Assembly: GCA_017540285.1 (NCBI GenBank)
Contig: JAFYBI010000291.1
Coordinates: forward strand, 1-16,382
Length of the DNA stretch: 16,382 nucleotides
Reading direction: 5' to 3'
Source: Clostridia bacterium
GTDB taxonomy: Bacteria; Bacillota; Clostridia; Oscillospirales; CAG-272
Under the pieces are notes generated by a model, which had not been told where the DNA came from, searched no databases, and saw nothing but the letters and a program-made list of their open reading frames with translations. Below are positions 6,293-12,784 of the stretch, piece by piece. Made by a program: the position numbers and the translations under genes. Each line of letters begins with the position of its first letter. Position 1 is the first letter of the stretch.

Positions 6293-7356
6293 AGGAGAAA
6301 ACCATCACCGAAGTCGTCGCCGCCCTGATCTGGGAGGAGGATCGCTTTCTCGTCTGTCAGCGGCCGGCGAATAAGAAGCGCGGCCTGCTCTGGGAATTCG
6401 CCGGAGGAAAGGTCGAGCCCGGGGAGACGAAGCAGGAGGCGCTCGCGCGGGAGTGCAGGGAAGAGCTCGCCGTGGAGCTCGACGTCGGCGCCGCGTTCAT
6501 GGACGTCACGCACGAATACCCCGATCTCACGGTGCACCTCACCCTCTTCGAGGCGCGCATCCGGTCCGGGGAGCTGACGCTCGTCGAGCACGCCGCCATG
6601 AAATGGATCCGCGCGGGGGAAGCGGACTCGCTCGCCTTCTGCCCGGCGGACACCGTCATCCTCGAACGGCTTCGGGCATTCGCGGGCCGATGCGAGCGCT
6701 TCCGTTTCGGAGAGATGACGGTCCGTCTGCTGCACCCCGTTCGCGGGGCGGCCGATGCGATCGTCTATACGCACGAGGATTTCGTCACCGCCTGCCATGT
6801 GCGCGAACTGCTGGAGGGCGGCGGCCTGTCCGCGGACCTCGCGGTGATCGGCGGGATCGACTGGGACGACGCGCTCTCCCCGTGGCCCGCGCCGAAGGTC
6901 TTCCGCGGCGGACGCGATTTCGGAGGCTGCGCGGCGGCGCATCTCGAAGAACTGAGGGAGACCGTTTTCCCGACCGTCGAAGCGGGGAGGACAATCCGCC
7001 GCCGCATGATCGCGGGGTATTCGCTCGCCGGGCTCTTTTCCCTGTGGGCGGCCTGCGCGTCCGACCTCTTCGCCTCCTGCGCCTCCGTGTCCGGATCCCT
7101 CTGGTATGAGGGCTTCACGGACTGGCTCGAAAAACAAAAGATCCGCCTCGACGGGGTGTATCTTTCCGTCGGGGACCGCGAGAAGAACACGAAAAATCCC
7201 CGGATGGCCAGGGTCGAGGACGAGACGCGGCGCGCCTGCCGGATCCTCGCCGAAAAAGGGATCCCCGCCGTCTTCGAGTGCAACCCCGGCGGACATTTCA
7301 ACGACGTCCCGGATCGGATCGCGCGGGGGATCGCCCGCATTCTGAAAGGAGTCTGA
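6289..7356 (+). CDS. Nudix hydrolase fused to an alpha/beta-hydrolase (esterase-like) domain
   Basis: A 355-residue two-domain protein. Residues 1-130 are a MutT-like Nudix domain; the box runs from G40 to V62, with G40, E46, R54, E55, E58 and E59 in place, and the usual late glycine is Ala61. Such domains hydrolyse nucleoside diphosphates linked to another group, for example 8-oxo-dGTP. Residues 143-355 look like a putative esterase of the alpha/beta-hydrolase superfamily: nucleophile elbow GYSLAG (243-248, Ser245), a following SVSGSLWYEGF segment, Asp296 in SVGDRE and His336 in PGGHF as the likely triad. The frame is continuous, without the repeats or hinge stop expected from an assembly join. 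The start ATG overlaps the relQ stop and the ArsC-like gene begins 1 base after this stop, so the three genes form one operon. The Nudix call is strong; the hydrolase domain is likely and its substrate unknown. Confidence 0.85.
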   Translation: MKEKTITEVVAALIWEEDRFLVCQRPANKKRGLLWEFAGGKVEPGETKQEALARECREELAVELDVGAAFMDVTHEYPDLTVHLTLFEARIRSGELTLVEHAAMKWIRAGEADSLAFCPADTVILERLRAFAGRCERFRFGEMTVRLLHPVRGAADAIVYTHEDFVTACHVRELLEGGGLSADLAVIGGIDWDDALSPWPAPKVFRGGRDFGGCAAAHLEELRETVFPTVEAGRTIRRRMIAGYSLAGLFSLWAACASDLFASCASVSGSLWYEGFTDWLEKQKIRLDGVYLSVGDREKNTKNPRMARVEDETRRACRILAEKGIPAVFECNPGGHFNDVPDRIARGIARILKGV

Positions 7357-7357
7357 C

Positions 7358-7705
7358 ATGCTTTTCATCGAATATCCGAAGTGCACCACCTGCCAGAAGG
7401 CCAAAAGGTGGCTCGACGCGCACGGCGCGGTCTACACGGACCGGCCCATCAAGGAGGAGAACCCGACGGCGGAGGAGATCGCGCGCTGGCAGAAAGCGAG
7501 CGGGCTGCCGCTCCGAAGATTCTTCAACACGAGCGGGCTGCTCTATAAATCTATGAATCTGAAGGAACGGCTGCCGTCCATGAGCGAGGAGGAGCAGATT
7601 GCCCTGCTCGCGTCCGACGGCATGCTCGTAAAGCGGCCGATCCTCGTCACGGACGACGCCGTTCTCGTCGGCTTCCGCGAAGAGGAGTGGGAGCGCGCGC
7701 TCTGA
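7358..7705 (+). CDS. ArsC/Spx family thioredoxin-fold protein
   Basis: A 115-residue cytoplasmic protein, full length for the ArsC/Spx/YffB family. The N-terminal strand leads into YPKCTTCQKAKRWL (6-19) with the redox pair Cys9 and Cys12. The expected later features are present: RRFFNTSG, then KRPILV, whose Arg-Pro matches the family's active-site arginine and cis-proline. Family members are glutaredoxin-coupled arsenate reductases, thiol oxidoreductases or Spx-like RNA polymerase partners. The CXXC favours a redox-active or redox-sensing role, but no arsenic-resistance gene is nearby, so arsenate reduction is not supported. AAGGAG precedes the ATG. It is last in the relQ operon, which suggests a stress-linked role; that is inference. 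Confidence 0.85.
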   Translation: MLFIEYPKCTTCQKAKRWLDAHGAVYTDRPIKEENPTAEEIARWQKASGLPLRRFFNTSGLLYKSMNLKERLPSMSEEEQIALLASDGMLVKRPILVTDDAVLVGFREEEWERAL

Positions 7706-7717
7706 TTGCCCGAATTC

Positions 7718-7731
7718 CACAAAGTTTTGTG
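7718..7731. promoter_or_regulatory. Inverted repeat upstream of the phosphodiesterase promoter, possible operator
   Basis: CACAA and TTGTG flank AGTT, starting about 12 bases after the ArsC-like stop and ending about 20 bases before the -35 at 7751. No T run follows on the plus strand, so a terminator is unlikely; a regulator site is possible but unproven. Confidence 0.3.
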
Positions 7732-7750
7732 AAAAGAGAACGAAAATTCA

Positions 7751-7779
7751 TTGAAAATTTCTCCCGTCTGTGGTACAAT
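7751..7779 (+). promoter_or_regulatory. SigA-type promoter for the phosphodiesterase-dehydrogenase pair
   Basis: TTGAAA (7751-7756), 17 bases, then TACAAT (7774-7779) with TGG just before it (extended -10). The leader to the ATG at 7834 is about 48 bases and carries GAGGAG 8 bases before the start. Confidence 0.85.
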
Positions 7780-7833
7780 ACAGAGGAAGGCGATTCCTCC
7801 GCATTGGGGATCGCAGAATGAGGAGATTTTTTC

Positions 7834-8634
7834 ATGGAAAAACTGCCCTACCGAAATCCGATATCCGTTGCCGGACACCGCGGCAATGCCAAATACTTCC
7901 CCGAGAACACGATGGTGTCCTTCCGCTCGGCCGTCGCGCTTCACCCCGACATGATCGAGCTCGATGTGCACGGCACGAAGGACGGCGAACTCGTCGTGAT
8001 GCACGACCATAAGGTCGACCGCACGACGGACGGTACCGGCTTTCTGCACGATCTCACGCTGGCCGAGATCAAATCCCTCGACGCCGGCGCGTGGAAGGGC
8101 GAGGAATTCCGCGGCGAGCGTGTCCCGACCTTCGAGGAATTCCTCTCGTTCATGGCACAGCACCCCGACATCATGCTCAACGTGGAGCTGAAGGACTATC
8201 CCGCGATGTGGGGTTCGTTCGCATACGAATCCGCCGAAAAGACGATCGCGATGATGGACCGCTTCGGCGTCACCGGGCGCAGCGTCGTCAACACGTGGAG
8301 CGGCGAGCTCAACGAATGGATCGCCGAAAAATACGGCGGACGCGTCCGCATCCATGCCTACCATCCGCAGGAGCTGATGGGGAAGGGACAGCGGCGTTTT
8401 GTCTACGATTATGCCTACTGCGTCTGCCTGTTCAGCACCTGGAAGGGCGCGGAGGTCGTCCCGAAGACGATGTTCGACTTTGCCCGGGCGTACGGCGTCG
8501 AGCCGTGGGTCTTCTATCCGAAGGACACGCCCGAGGCATACGACGAGTCCATCGCGAACGGCGCGGTCCTCTTCACGTCGAACGATCCCGCGTGGGCGAT
8601 GGAGTATCTGCGGCAGAAGGGCCTGCACGACTGA
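7834..8634 (+). CDS. Glycerophosphodiester phosphodiesterase family protein
   Basis: A 266-residue protein of the GDPD/UgpQ TIM-barrel family, which hydrolyses glycerophosphodiesters to an alcohol and sn-glycerol-3-phosphate. The two diagnostic blocks are AGHRGNAKYFPENT (13-26), with catalytic His15 and metal-site Glu24, and IELDVHGTKDGELVVMHD (41-58), with Glu42, Asp44 and the second catalytic His57. NVELKDY supplies the usual later Glu, and LFTSNDPAWAMEYL is the typical closing helix region. There is no signal peptide, so it should act in the cytoplasm on imported or recycled diesters. GAGGAG precedes the ATG. It has its own promoter, and the GpsA-like dehydrogenase starts 14 bases later, consistent with handling of the glycerol phosphate released. 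Confidence 0.92.
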   Translation: MEKLPYRNPISVAGHRGNAKYFPENTMVSFRSAVALHPDMIELDVHGTKDGELVVMHDHKVDRTTDGTGFLHDLTLAEIKSLDAGAWKGEEFRGERVPTFEEFLSFMAQHPDIMLNVELKDYPAMWGSFAYESAEKTIAMMDRFGVTGRSVVNTWSGELNEWIAEKYGGRVRIHAYHPQELMGKGQRRFVYDYAYCVCLFSTWKGAEVVPKTMFDFARAYGVEPWVFYPKDTPEAYDESIANGAVLFTSNDPAWAMEYLRQKGLHD

Positions 8635-8648
8635 GAGGAGCAAATCAG

Positions 8649-9695
8649 ATGGCTGTTGTCACGATCGTCGGTTCCGGCATGATGGGATCCGCGCTGGCGT
8701 TTCCGGCAAGGGAAAACGGACATGAGGTCCGTCTTGTCGGCACGCATCTCGACCGGGAGATCATCGACGCCTGCCGCGCGTCGAACCGGCACCCGAAATT
8801 CACGAAGGATTTTCCCGCGGGCGTGAAGTTTTATCAGATCGAAGACATGGAAGAGGCGATCCGGGGCGCGGATCTCGTCATCGGCGGCGTCTCGAGCTTC
8901 GGCGTCGACTGGTTCGGCGAGCATGTGCTTCCGAAGGTCCCCGAGGAGGTGCCCGTCCTCACCGTGACGAAGGGACTTCTCGACACCCCGGACGGACAGC
9001 TTCTGCCGTATCCCGCGGTCTGGGCGAAAAGGCTCGCCGACAGGGGACGGCGCCCGAACCTCAACGCCGTCGGCGGCCCGTGCACGAGCTACGAGCTCGT
9101 CGCGCACGATCAGACCGAGGTCGCGTTCTGCGGGCATGACCGGGAGACCCTGCGCCGCATCCGGGCGATCATGCAGACGGATTATTATCACATCAGCCTG
9201 TCGACCGACGTCGTCGGCATCGAGAGCGCGGTGGCGCTGAAAAACGGCTATGCCCTCGCCGTCGCCCTCACGATCGGACTGAACCAGCGGCAATTCGGGA
9301 TCGATTCCGAGCTGCACTACAACTCACAGGCGGCGGTCTTCGGACAGGCGGTCCGCGAGATGGCGAAGCTGCTCGAGATGCAGGGCGCGGGAACACTCGA
9401 CAACCTGTGCGTCGGCGCGGGCGATCTTTACGTCACGGTCTACGGCGGGCGGACCAGGCTCGTCGGGATCCTGCTCGGGAGAGGCCTCGACATCGACGAA
9501 GCCAAAGCGGAGCTGAAAGGCGTGACCCTCGAATCGCTCGTCGTCGCCGTGCGGGTGGCGCAGGCGGTGCGGATCCGGGCAGCGCGCGGGGAGCGTGATC
9601 CCGGCGAATTCCCGCTCCTCATGCACGTCGACCGGATCCTCACGGAAAAGGCTCCCGCCGAGATCCCGTGGGAGCGCTTTACCTTCGAGAACTGA
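8649..9695 (+). CDS. Glycerol-3-phosphate dehydrogenase family protein (GpsA-like, divergent)
   Basis: A 348-residue Rossmann-fold dehydrogenase of the GpsA family, which interconverts glycerol-3-phosphate and dihydroxyacetone phosphate with NAD(P)H. The frame is open further upstream into the phosphodiesterase gene, but the ATG at 8649 is preceded by GAGAGGAG and starts exactly at the nucleotide-binding strand VTIVGSGMMGSALA (4-17). Family lysines are at Lys109 (TVTKG) and Lys198 (ALKNG), and Asp259 lies in GAGDL. Differences from housekeeping GpsA: GSGMMG in place of the common GAGSWG type, and GGRTRLVG (266-273) where the SRN signature normally stands. The substrate could therefore be another phosphorylated polyol. 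It is 14 bases behind the phosphodiesterase gene, surely cotranscribed. The stop codon lies in a palindrome shared with the facing gene. Confidence 0.85.
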   Translation: MAVVTIVGSGMMGSALAFPARENGHEVRLVGTHLDREIIDACRASNRHPKFTKDFPAGVKFYQIEDMEEAIRGADLVIGGVSSFGVDWFGEHVLPKVPEEVPVLTVTKGLLDTPDGQLLPYPAVWAKRLADRGRRPNLNAVGGPCTSYELVAHDQTEVAFCGHDRETLRRIRAIMQTDYYHISLSTDVVGIESAVALKNGYALAVALTIGLNQRQFGIDSELHYNSQAAVFGQAVREMAKLLEMQGAGTLDNLCVGAGDLYVTVYGGRTRLVGILLGRGLDIDEAKAELKGVTLESLVVAVRVAQAVRIRAARGERDPGEFPLLMHVDRILTEKAPAEIPWERFTFEN

Positions 9696-9704
9696 CCGCG
9701 GTCA
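9693..9704. repeat. 12-base perfect palindrome holding both convergent stop codons
   Basis: TGACCGCGGTCA is perfectly self-complementary. Its first TGA is the stop of the plus-strand dehydrogenase and its last three bases, read on the minus strand, are the TGA of the DUF4830 gene. No T tract follows in either direction, so it is not a standard terminator. Confidence 0.8.
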
Positions 9705-10193
9705 TTTCGCCGGACGTTCGAAGCCGTGGATGAAGCCCGTCACGTCGGAGGAGCAGACATCCCCTCCCACGGCGCGGCTGCGCCAGACGATGACGTTCGC
9801 CATGACGACCCCGTCGTAATCCGGGTAATTCGTCACCCGGAAGGTGTAGCGCGTGACCTCCTTGCCGCGGTATTTCGCGAGATCGAGGCCCTGTCCCCGC
9901 TGGAGCTCGTTGTAGGATTTCATCACCTTGTCGAACTCCTCCGGGATGCGGATCTTCGTCACCTCGATCGGCTCCGCTTCGACCTCCCAGCCGAACTGGG
10001 AGAGGAATTTGGCGGCGTCGTCCTTGGTTTTGATCCCTTTGTAGCGGTATTGTTCCGCCGCGGCTGTGACGGCTTTCGTGGAGACGGGGACGTATTCCGG
10101 GATCGAGAGGACCACGGCGCAGAGAATGGCGAGAGACGCGGCGATCACCCCGAAAAACTTCAGCGTGCTCGCGCGGACGGTGCAGACGAACAT
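9702..10193 (-). CDS. DUF4830 domain-containing membrane-anchored protein
   Basis: A 163-residue protein. The frame is open further upstream, but the ATG at 10193 has GGGAGG 5 bases before it and begins directly with a short basic N-terminus and one hydrophobic segment (about 11-31), so it is the likely start. That segment is an uncleaved anchor or signal. The rest matches the DUF4830 pattern known from Clostridia: FLSQFGWEVEAEPIEV, IPEEFDKVMKSYNELQ, QGLDLAKYRGKEVTRYTF, VTNYP and the closing GGDVCSSDVTGFIHGF. No biochemical function is established for this family. The extracytoplasmic placement is inferred. The gene converges on the GpsA-like gene with 6 bases between stops and diverges from the G1P dehydrogenase gene across 97 bases. 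I do not see a convincing promoter in that gap on either strand. Confidence 0.85.
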   Translation of the reverse strand: MFVCTVRASTLKFFGVIAASLAILCAVVLSIPEYVPVSTKAVTAAAEQYRYKGIKTKDDAAKFLSQFGWEVEAEPIEVTKIRIPEEFDKVMKSYNELQRGQGLDLAKYRGKEVTRYTFRVTNYPDYDGVVMANVIVWRSRAVGGDVCSSDVTGFIHGFERPAK

Positions 10194-10260
10194 ACGAACC
10201 TCCCATGAAAATCGTGATGTTTTCCGCACCATTCCTATGCGCGGCGGCTGCGCGATAGAA

Positions 10261-10274
10261 CCGGAGCGATCCGG
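10261..10274 (+). other. Small hairpin with GCGA loop just upstream of a ribosome binding site
   Basis: CCGGA-GCGA-TCCGG forms a perfect 5-base-pair stem closed by a GNRA-type tetraloop and abuts the GGGGAAGAGAG ribosome binding region of the G1P dehydrogenase gene. It may tune translation; it is short enough to be chance. Confidence 0.35.
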
Positions 10275-10290
10275 GGAAGAGAGAAAAACA

Positions 10291-11574
10291 ATGTTTGAAC
10301 ACGTTTTGAGAATCATGAGATCCTGCCCCTGCGGACGCCGGCACACGCTCCTCACCGAGGAGTGCGTCGTCGCGCCGGACGCGGAGGAGCAGATGAAGGA
10401 ATACCTCACCCATAAAGGTTGGAAGAACCCGCTGATCGTCGCGGACGACAACACGAAGAAATTCGCCCCCCGGCTCACCGCCCTCTTCCCGGCGAAGCTC
10501 ACGGCGGTGGACGGGCATGCGCACGCGACGGAGATCTGGACGTCGAAGGTCGGAGAGACCGTCGCGGCGGAGCGGCCCGACGTGCTCATCGCGTGCGGAT
10601 CGGGCTCGGTGCACGACATCACGCGTTACGTCGCCCATGAGCGCGGGCTGCCATTTCTGTCCTATCCCACCGCGGCGTCGGTCGACGGCTTCGTATCCGG
10701 CGTCGCCGCGATGACGTGGCACGGACAGAAGCTGACCTTCCCGTCCTCTCCGCCCGCCGCGTCCTTCGCAAATCCGGCGGTCTTTGCGTCGGCTCCCGCG
10801 AGGCTGACGGCGTCCGGCGTTGGGGATGTGCTCGGAAAGTACACCTCGCTCTTCGACTGGCGCGTCGGTCAGATCCTCACCGGCGAATACCTCTGCGAGG
10901 AATTGGTCGCGCTCGAATCGGAGGCGATCGGGGCGCTCGTCGAGGCGATCGGACAACGCGGCGCGATCGGCGAGGAGGCGTACTGCGAAAAGGTCATGAA
11001 CGCCCTCCAGATCTCGGGCCTCGCGATCCAGCTCTCCGGCAATTCCCGTCCGGCGTCCGGCGCGGAGCATCATATGTCCCATCTCTGGGAGATGCACCGC
11101 CTGAACGAGACGAACGACGGTCTGCACGGGGAACAGGTGGGAGTCGGCCTGCTCGCCGTCGCCCGGACGTATCACAAGGCGCTCGCGGACGGGCTGGATT
11201 ATGATAAGATCGCGGCGATCGATCCCGCAAAGGTGATGGACCGCGCCGCGCTGGAACCGGTCTTTGGCAGTCTCACGGACGGTATCCTGCGTGAGAACCT
11301 CCCGGACGGCACGCCGGCGTCCTCGAGCCTCACGAAGATCCGGCTCACGGCGGACACCGACCGGGCGCTGAAAGAAGCAGAGAAGAGCCTGCCCTCCGCG
11401 GAGACGATCGAGGCGCTTCTCCGGGACGCGGGGGCGCCGACGACGTGCGGGGAGATCGGACTGGACGGCTCGCCCGCATTCCTCGGACAGTCGCTCCGGT
11501 ACGCGCCGTATGTCCGGGACCGCCTGACGCTGCTGAAGGTCCTCATGGCGGCGGAGCGTTCGGCAGAAGCCTGA
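10291..11574 (+). CDS. egsA: sn-glycerol-1-phosphate dehydrogenase (EgsA/AraM family)
   Basis: A 427-residue enzyme of the iron-containing-alcohol-dehydrogenase-like fold that reduces dihydroxyacetone phosphate to sn-glycerol-1-phosphate, the enantiomer used for archaeal lipids and, in Bacillus, for heptaprenylglyceryl phosphate. The ATG at 10291 follows a purine-rich GGGGAAGAGAG; an upstream extension into the intergenic region is open but lacks homology. Markers are CGSGSVHDITRYVAH (102-116, nucleotide binding), SYPTAASVDGF (124-134), VGDVLGKYTSLFDW (177-190, Asp179 metal ligand), SRPASGAEHHMSHLWE (252-267) and the later His279 in LHGEQ. The Bacillus AraM relative is about 394 residues, so this one is slightly longer, mainly at the C-terminus. 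It heads a plus-strand run that continues with a deacetylase 82 bases later. No prenyltransferase (PcrB) is in the window to show where the product goes. Confidence 0.9.
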   Translation: MFEHVLRIMRSCPCGRRHTLLTEECVVAPDAEEQMKEYLTHKGWKNPLIVADDNTKKFAPRLTALFPAKLTAVDGHAHATEIWTSKVGETVAAERPDVLIACGSGSVHDITRYVAHERGLPFLSYPTAASVDGFVSGVAAMTWHGQKLTFPSSPPAASFANPAVFASAPARLTASGVGDVLGKYTSLFDWRVGQILTGEYLCEELVALESEAIGALVEAIGQRGAIGEEAYCEKVMNALQISGLAIQLSGNSRPASGAEHHMSHLWEMHRLNETNDGLHGEQVGVGLLAVARTYHKALADGLDYDKIAAIDPAKVMDRAALEPVFGSLTDGILRENLPDGTPASSSLTKIRLTADTDRALKEAEKSLPSAETIEALLRDAGAPTTCGEIGLDGSPAFLGQSLRYAPYVRDRLTLLKVLMAAERSAEA

Positions 11575-11656
11575 CGCGGAGCCCGGATGGCATGAAATGA
11601 TCGTGAATAATTGAACGAAGAAGAGAAAAACGGAGAGCGACGGAAGGAGAGAGGCG

Positions 11657-12733
11657 ATGAAAACGAAACTGCGGCTTGCGGCGGCTCTGCTGGCGGGGCT
11701 GATGCTCGCGGCCTGCGCGAAAAAACTCACGGCGGATACGCCGTCGGAAACGGGCGGCATCGGACGGGCGCGTCATGACGATGCGGAAACCGTGCCGGAG
11801 ACCGAACCGGTCGACACGGCGCCGGTCTTTCTGCCGCTTGAAAACCCCGACTCGCTCTCGCCGTTCGGAAAGCTTGTCTGGACGGTCGTGAACGGGTATT
11901 ATGTCTATGAGATCCCCGCGCGGAACACCTCCGGGATGGATACGCTTCTCGAAGCGGACAAGATCCCGAAGGAGCGCTTTGCCGACAGCAATCAGCCGCC
12001 GGACAAGGACAACTGGTTCCCGGGCAGGGTGAGCTATGACGAGGCGACGAAGACCGTCACTTATTACTGGGCGGCGGAGGGCTCCACGGCGGACCGCGCG
12101 AAATCGACCCTCGAAACGCTGGCGAAGTACGGCGCGATCTACCGCGGAGACGAGACCCGGCGGGTCATCTATCTGACCTTCGACTGCGGCTACGAAACCG
12201 GCGCGACCGCTCCGATCCTCGATGCGCTGCGCCAGAAAAAAGCCCCGGCGACCTTCTTCGTCACCGGCACCTACGTCGAGAAAAACGCCGAGCTGGTGGG
12301 CCGCATGCTCGACGAGGGACATCTCGTCGGGAATCACACCTACCACCACTACGACATGACCTCCCTCACCGCCTCCGAGGTGGTCGGGGAGATGCAGCTC
12401 TGCGAGGACGCGTTCAAGGCGGCGTTCCCGGACGCGCCGGACATGCTCTACTTCCGCCCGCCGGAGGGATCGGTCGACGAATGGCTCCTCGCGATCGAAG
12501 CGAAGCTCGGCTACCGCACGGTGATGTGGTCCTTCGCCTACGACGACTGGAAGGAAGAAGCCCAGCCCACCTATGAGGACGGGATCGCGGCGGTGAAGAA
12601 CGGCCTGCATCCCGGGGCGGTGTATCTCCTCCACGGCGAATCCGCGACGAACGCCGCGATCCTCCCCGAATTCATCGACTGGGTCCGCGCGCAGGGCTAC
12701 GAGATCCTCCCGCTCTGCGACATCGGAGCGTAA
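11657..12733 (+). CDS. pdaA: Polysaccharide deacetylase lipoprotein, PdaA-like
   Basis: A 358-residue exported protein with a lipoprotein signal (LAAC, lipidated Cys20), an acidic Pro/Thr linker to about residue 60, an extra N-terminal region (65-165) and a NodB-type deacetylase domain (168-356). Catalytic motifs are TFDCGYETG (174-182, Asp176 as base), HTYHH (227-231, metal histidines 227 and 231), RPPEG (267-271), SFAYDDW (292-298) and YLLHGE (323-328, His326). Motif order and wording match PdaA, which removes acetyl groups from muramic acid on the way to the muramic-delta-lactam of spore cortex, better than chitin or xylan deacetylases. The second motif-1 acid of classical NodB enzymes is Cys177 here, as PdaA proteins also depart from Asp at this position. 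AAGGAG lies before the ATG. It probably acts at the outer membrane face on peptidoglycan; a sporulation role is inferred. Confidence 0.88.
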   Translation: MKTKLRLAAALLAGLMLAACAKKLTADTPSETGGIGRARHDDAETVPETEPVDTAPVFLPLENPDSLSPFGKLVWTVVNGYYVYEIPARNTSGMDTLLEADKIPKERFADSNQPPDKDNWFPGRVSYDEATKTVTYYWAAEGSTADRAKSTLETLAKYGAIYRGDETRRVIYLTFDCGYETGATAPILDALRQKKAPATFFVTGTYVEKNAELVGRMLDEGHLVGNHTYHHYDMTSLTASEVVGEMQLCEDAFKAAFPDAPDMLYFRPPEGSVDEWLLAIEAKLGYRTVMWSFAYDDWKEEAQPTYEDGIAAVKNGLHPGAVYLLHGESATNAAILPEFIDWVRAQGYEILPLCDIGA

Positions 12734-12784
12734 CCGCACCGGAATCGAACATTTTGAACTTGATCCGAAAGGAAGGTCACCGAT

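Noticed and set aside
7358..7705. Arsenate-resistance locus
   Set aside because: The protein is ArsC-fold, but no ArsR, ArsB/Acr3 or other arsenic gene is nearby, and the family is functionally mixed.
7718..7731. Hairpin after the ArsC-like gene as a terminator
   Set aside because: The stem is only 5-6 pairs and is followed by AAAAGAG rather than T residues on the plus strand; kept only as a possible operator.
8091..8648. Upstream extension of the GpsA-like gene into the phosphodiesterase gene
   Set aside because: The extension overlaps a real gene in another frame and its translation is Arg-rich; the ATG at 8649 has a good ribosome binding site and begins at the Rossmann strand.
10194..10622. 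N-terminal extension of the DUF4830 gene beyond 10193
   Set aside because: It would overlap the G1P dehydrogenase gene antisense; the ATG at 10193 has GGGAGG at 5 bases and leads straight into the hydrophobic anchor.
9679..11760. 693-codon minus-strand open frame opposite the G1P dehydrogenase gene
   Set aside because: It is out of frame with the DUF4830 gene, crosses several real gene boundaries, and its translation is arginine-rich with no recognisable motif.
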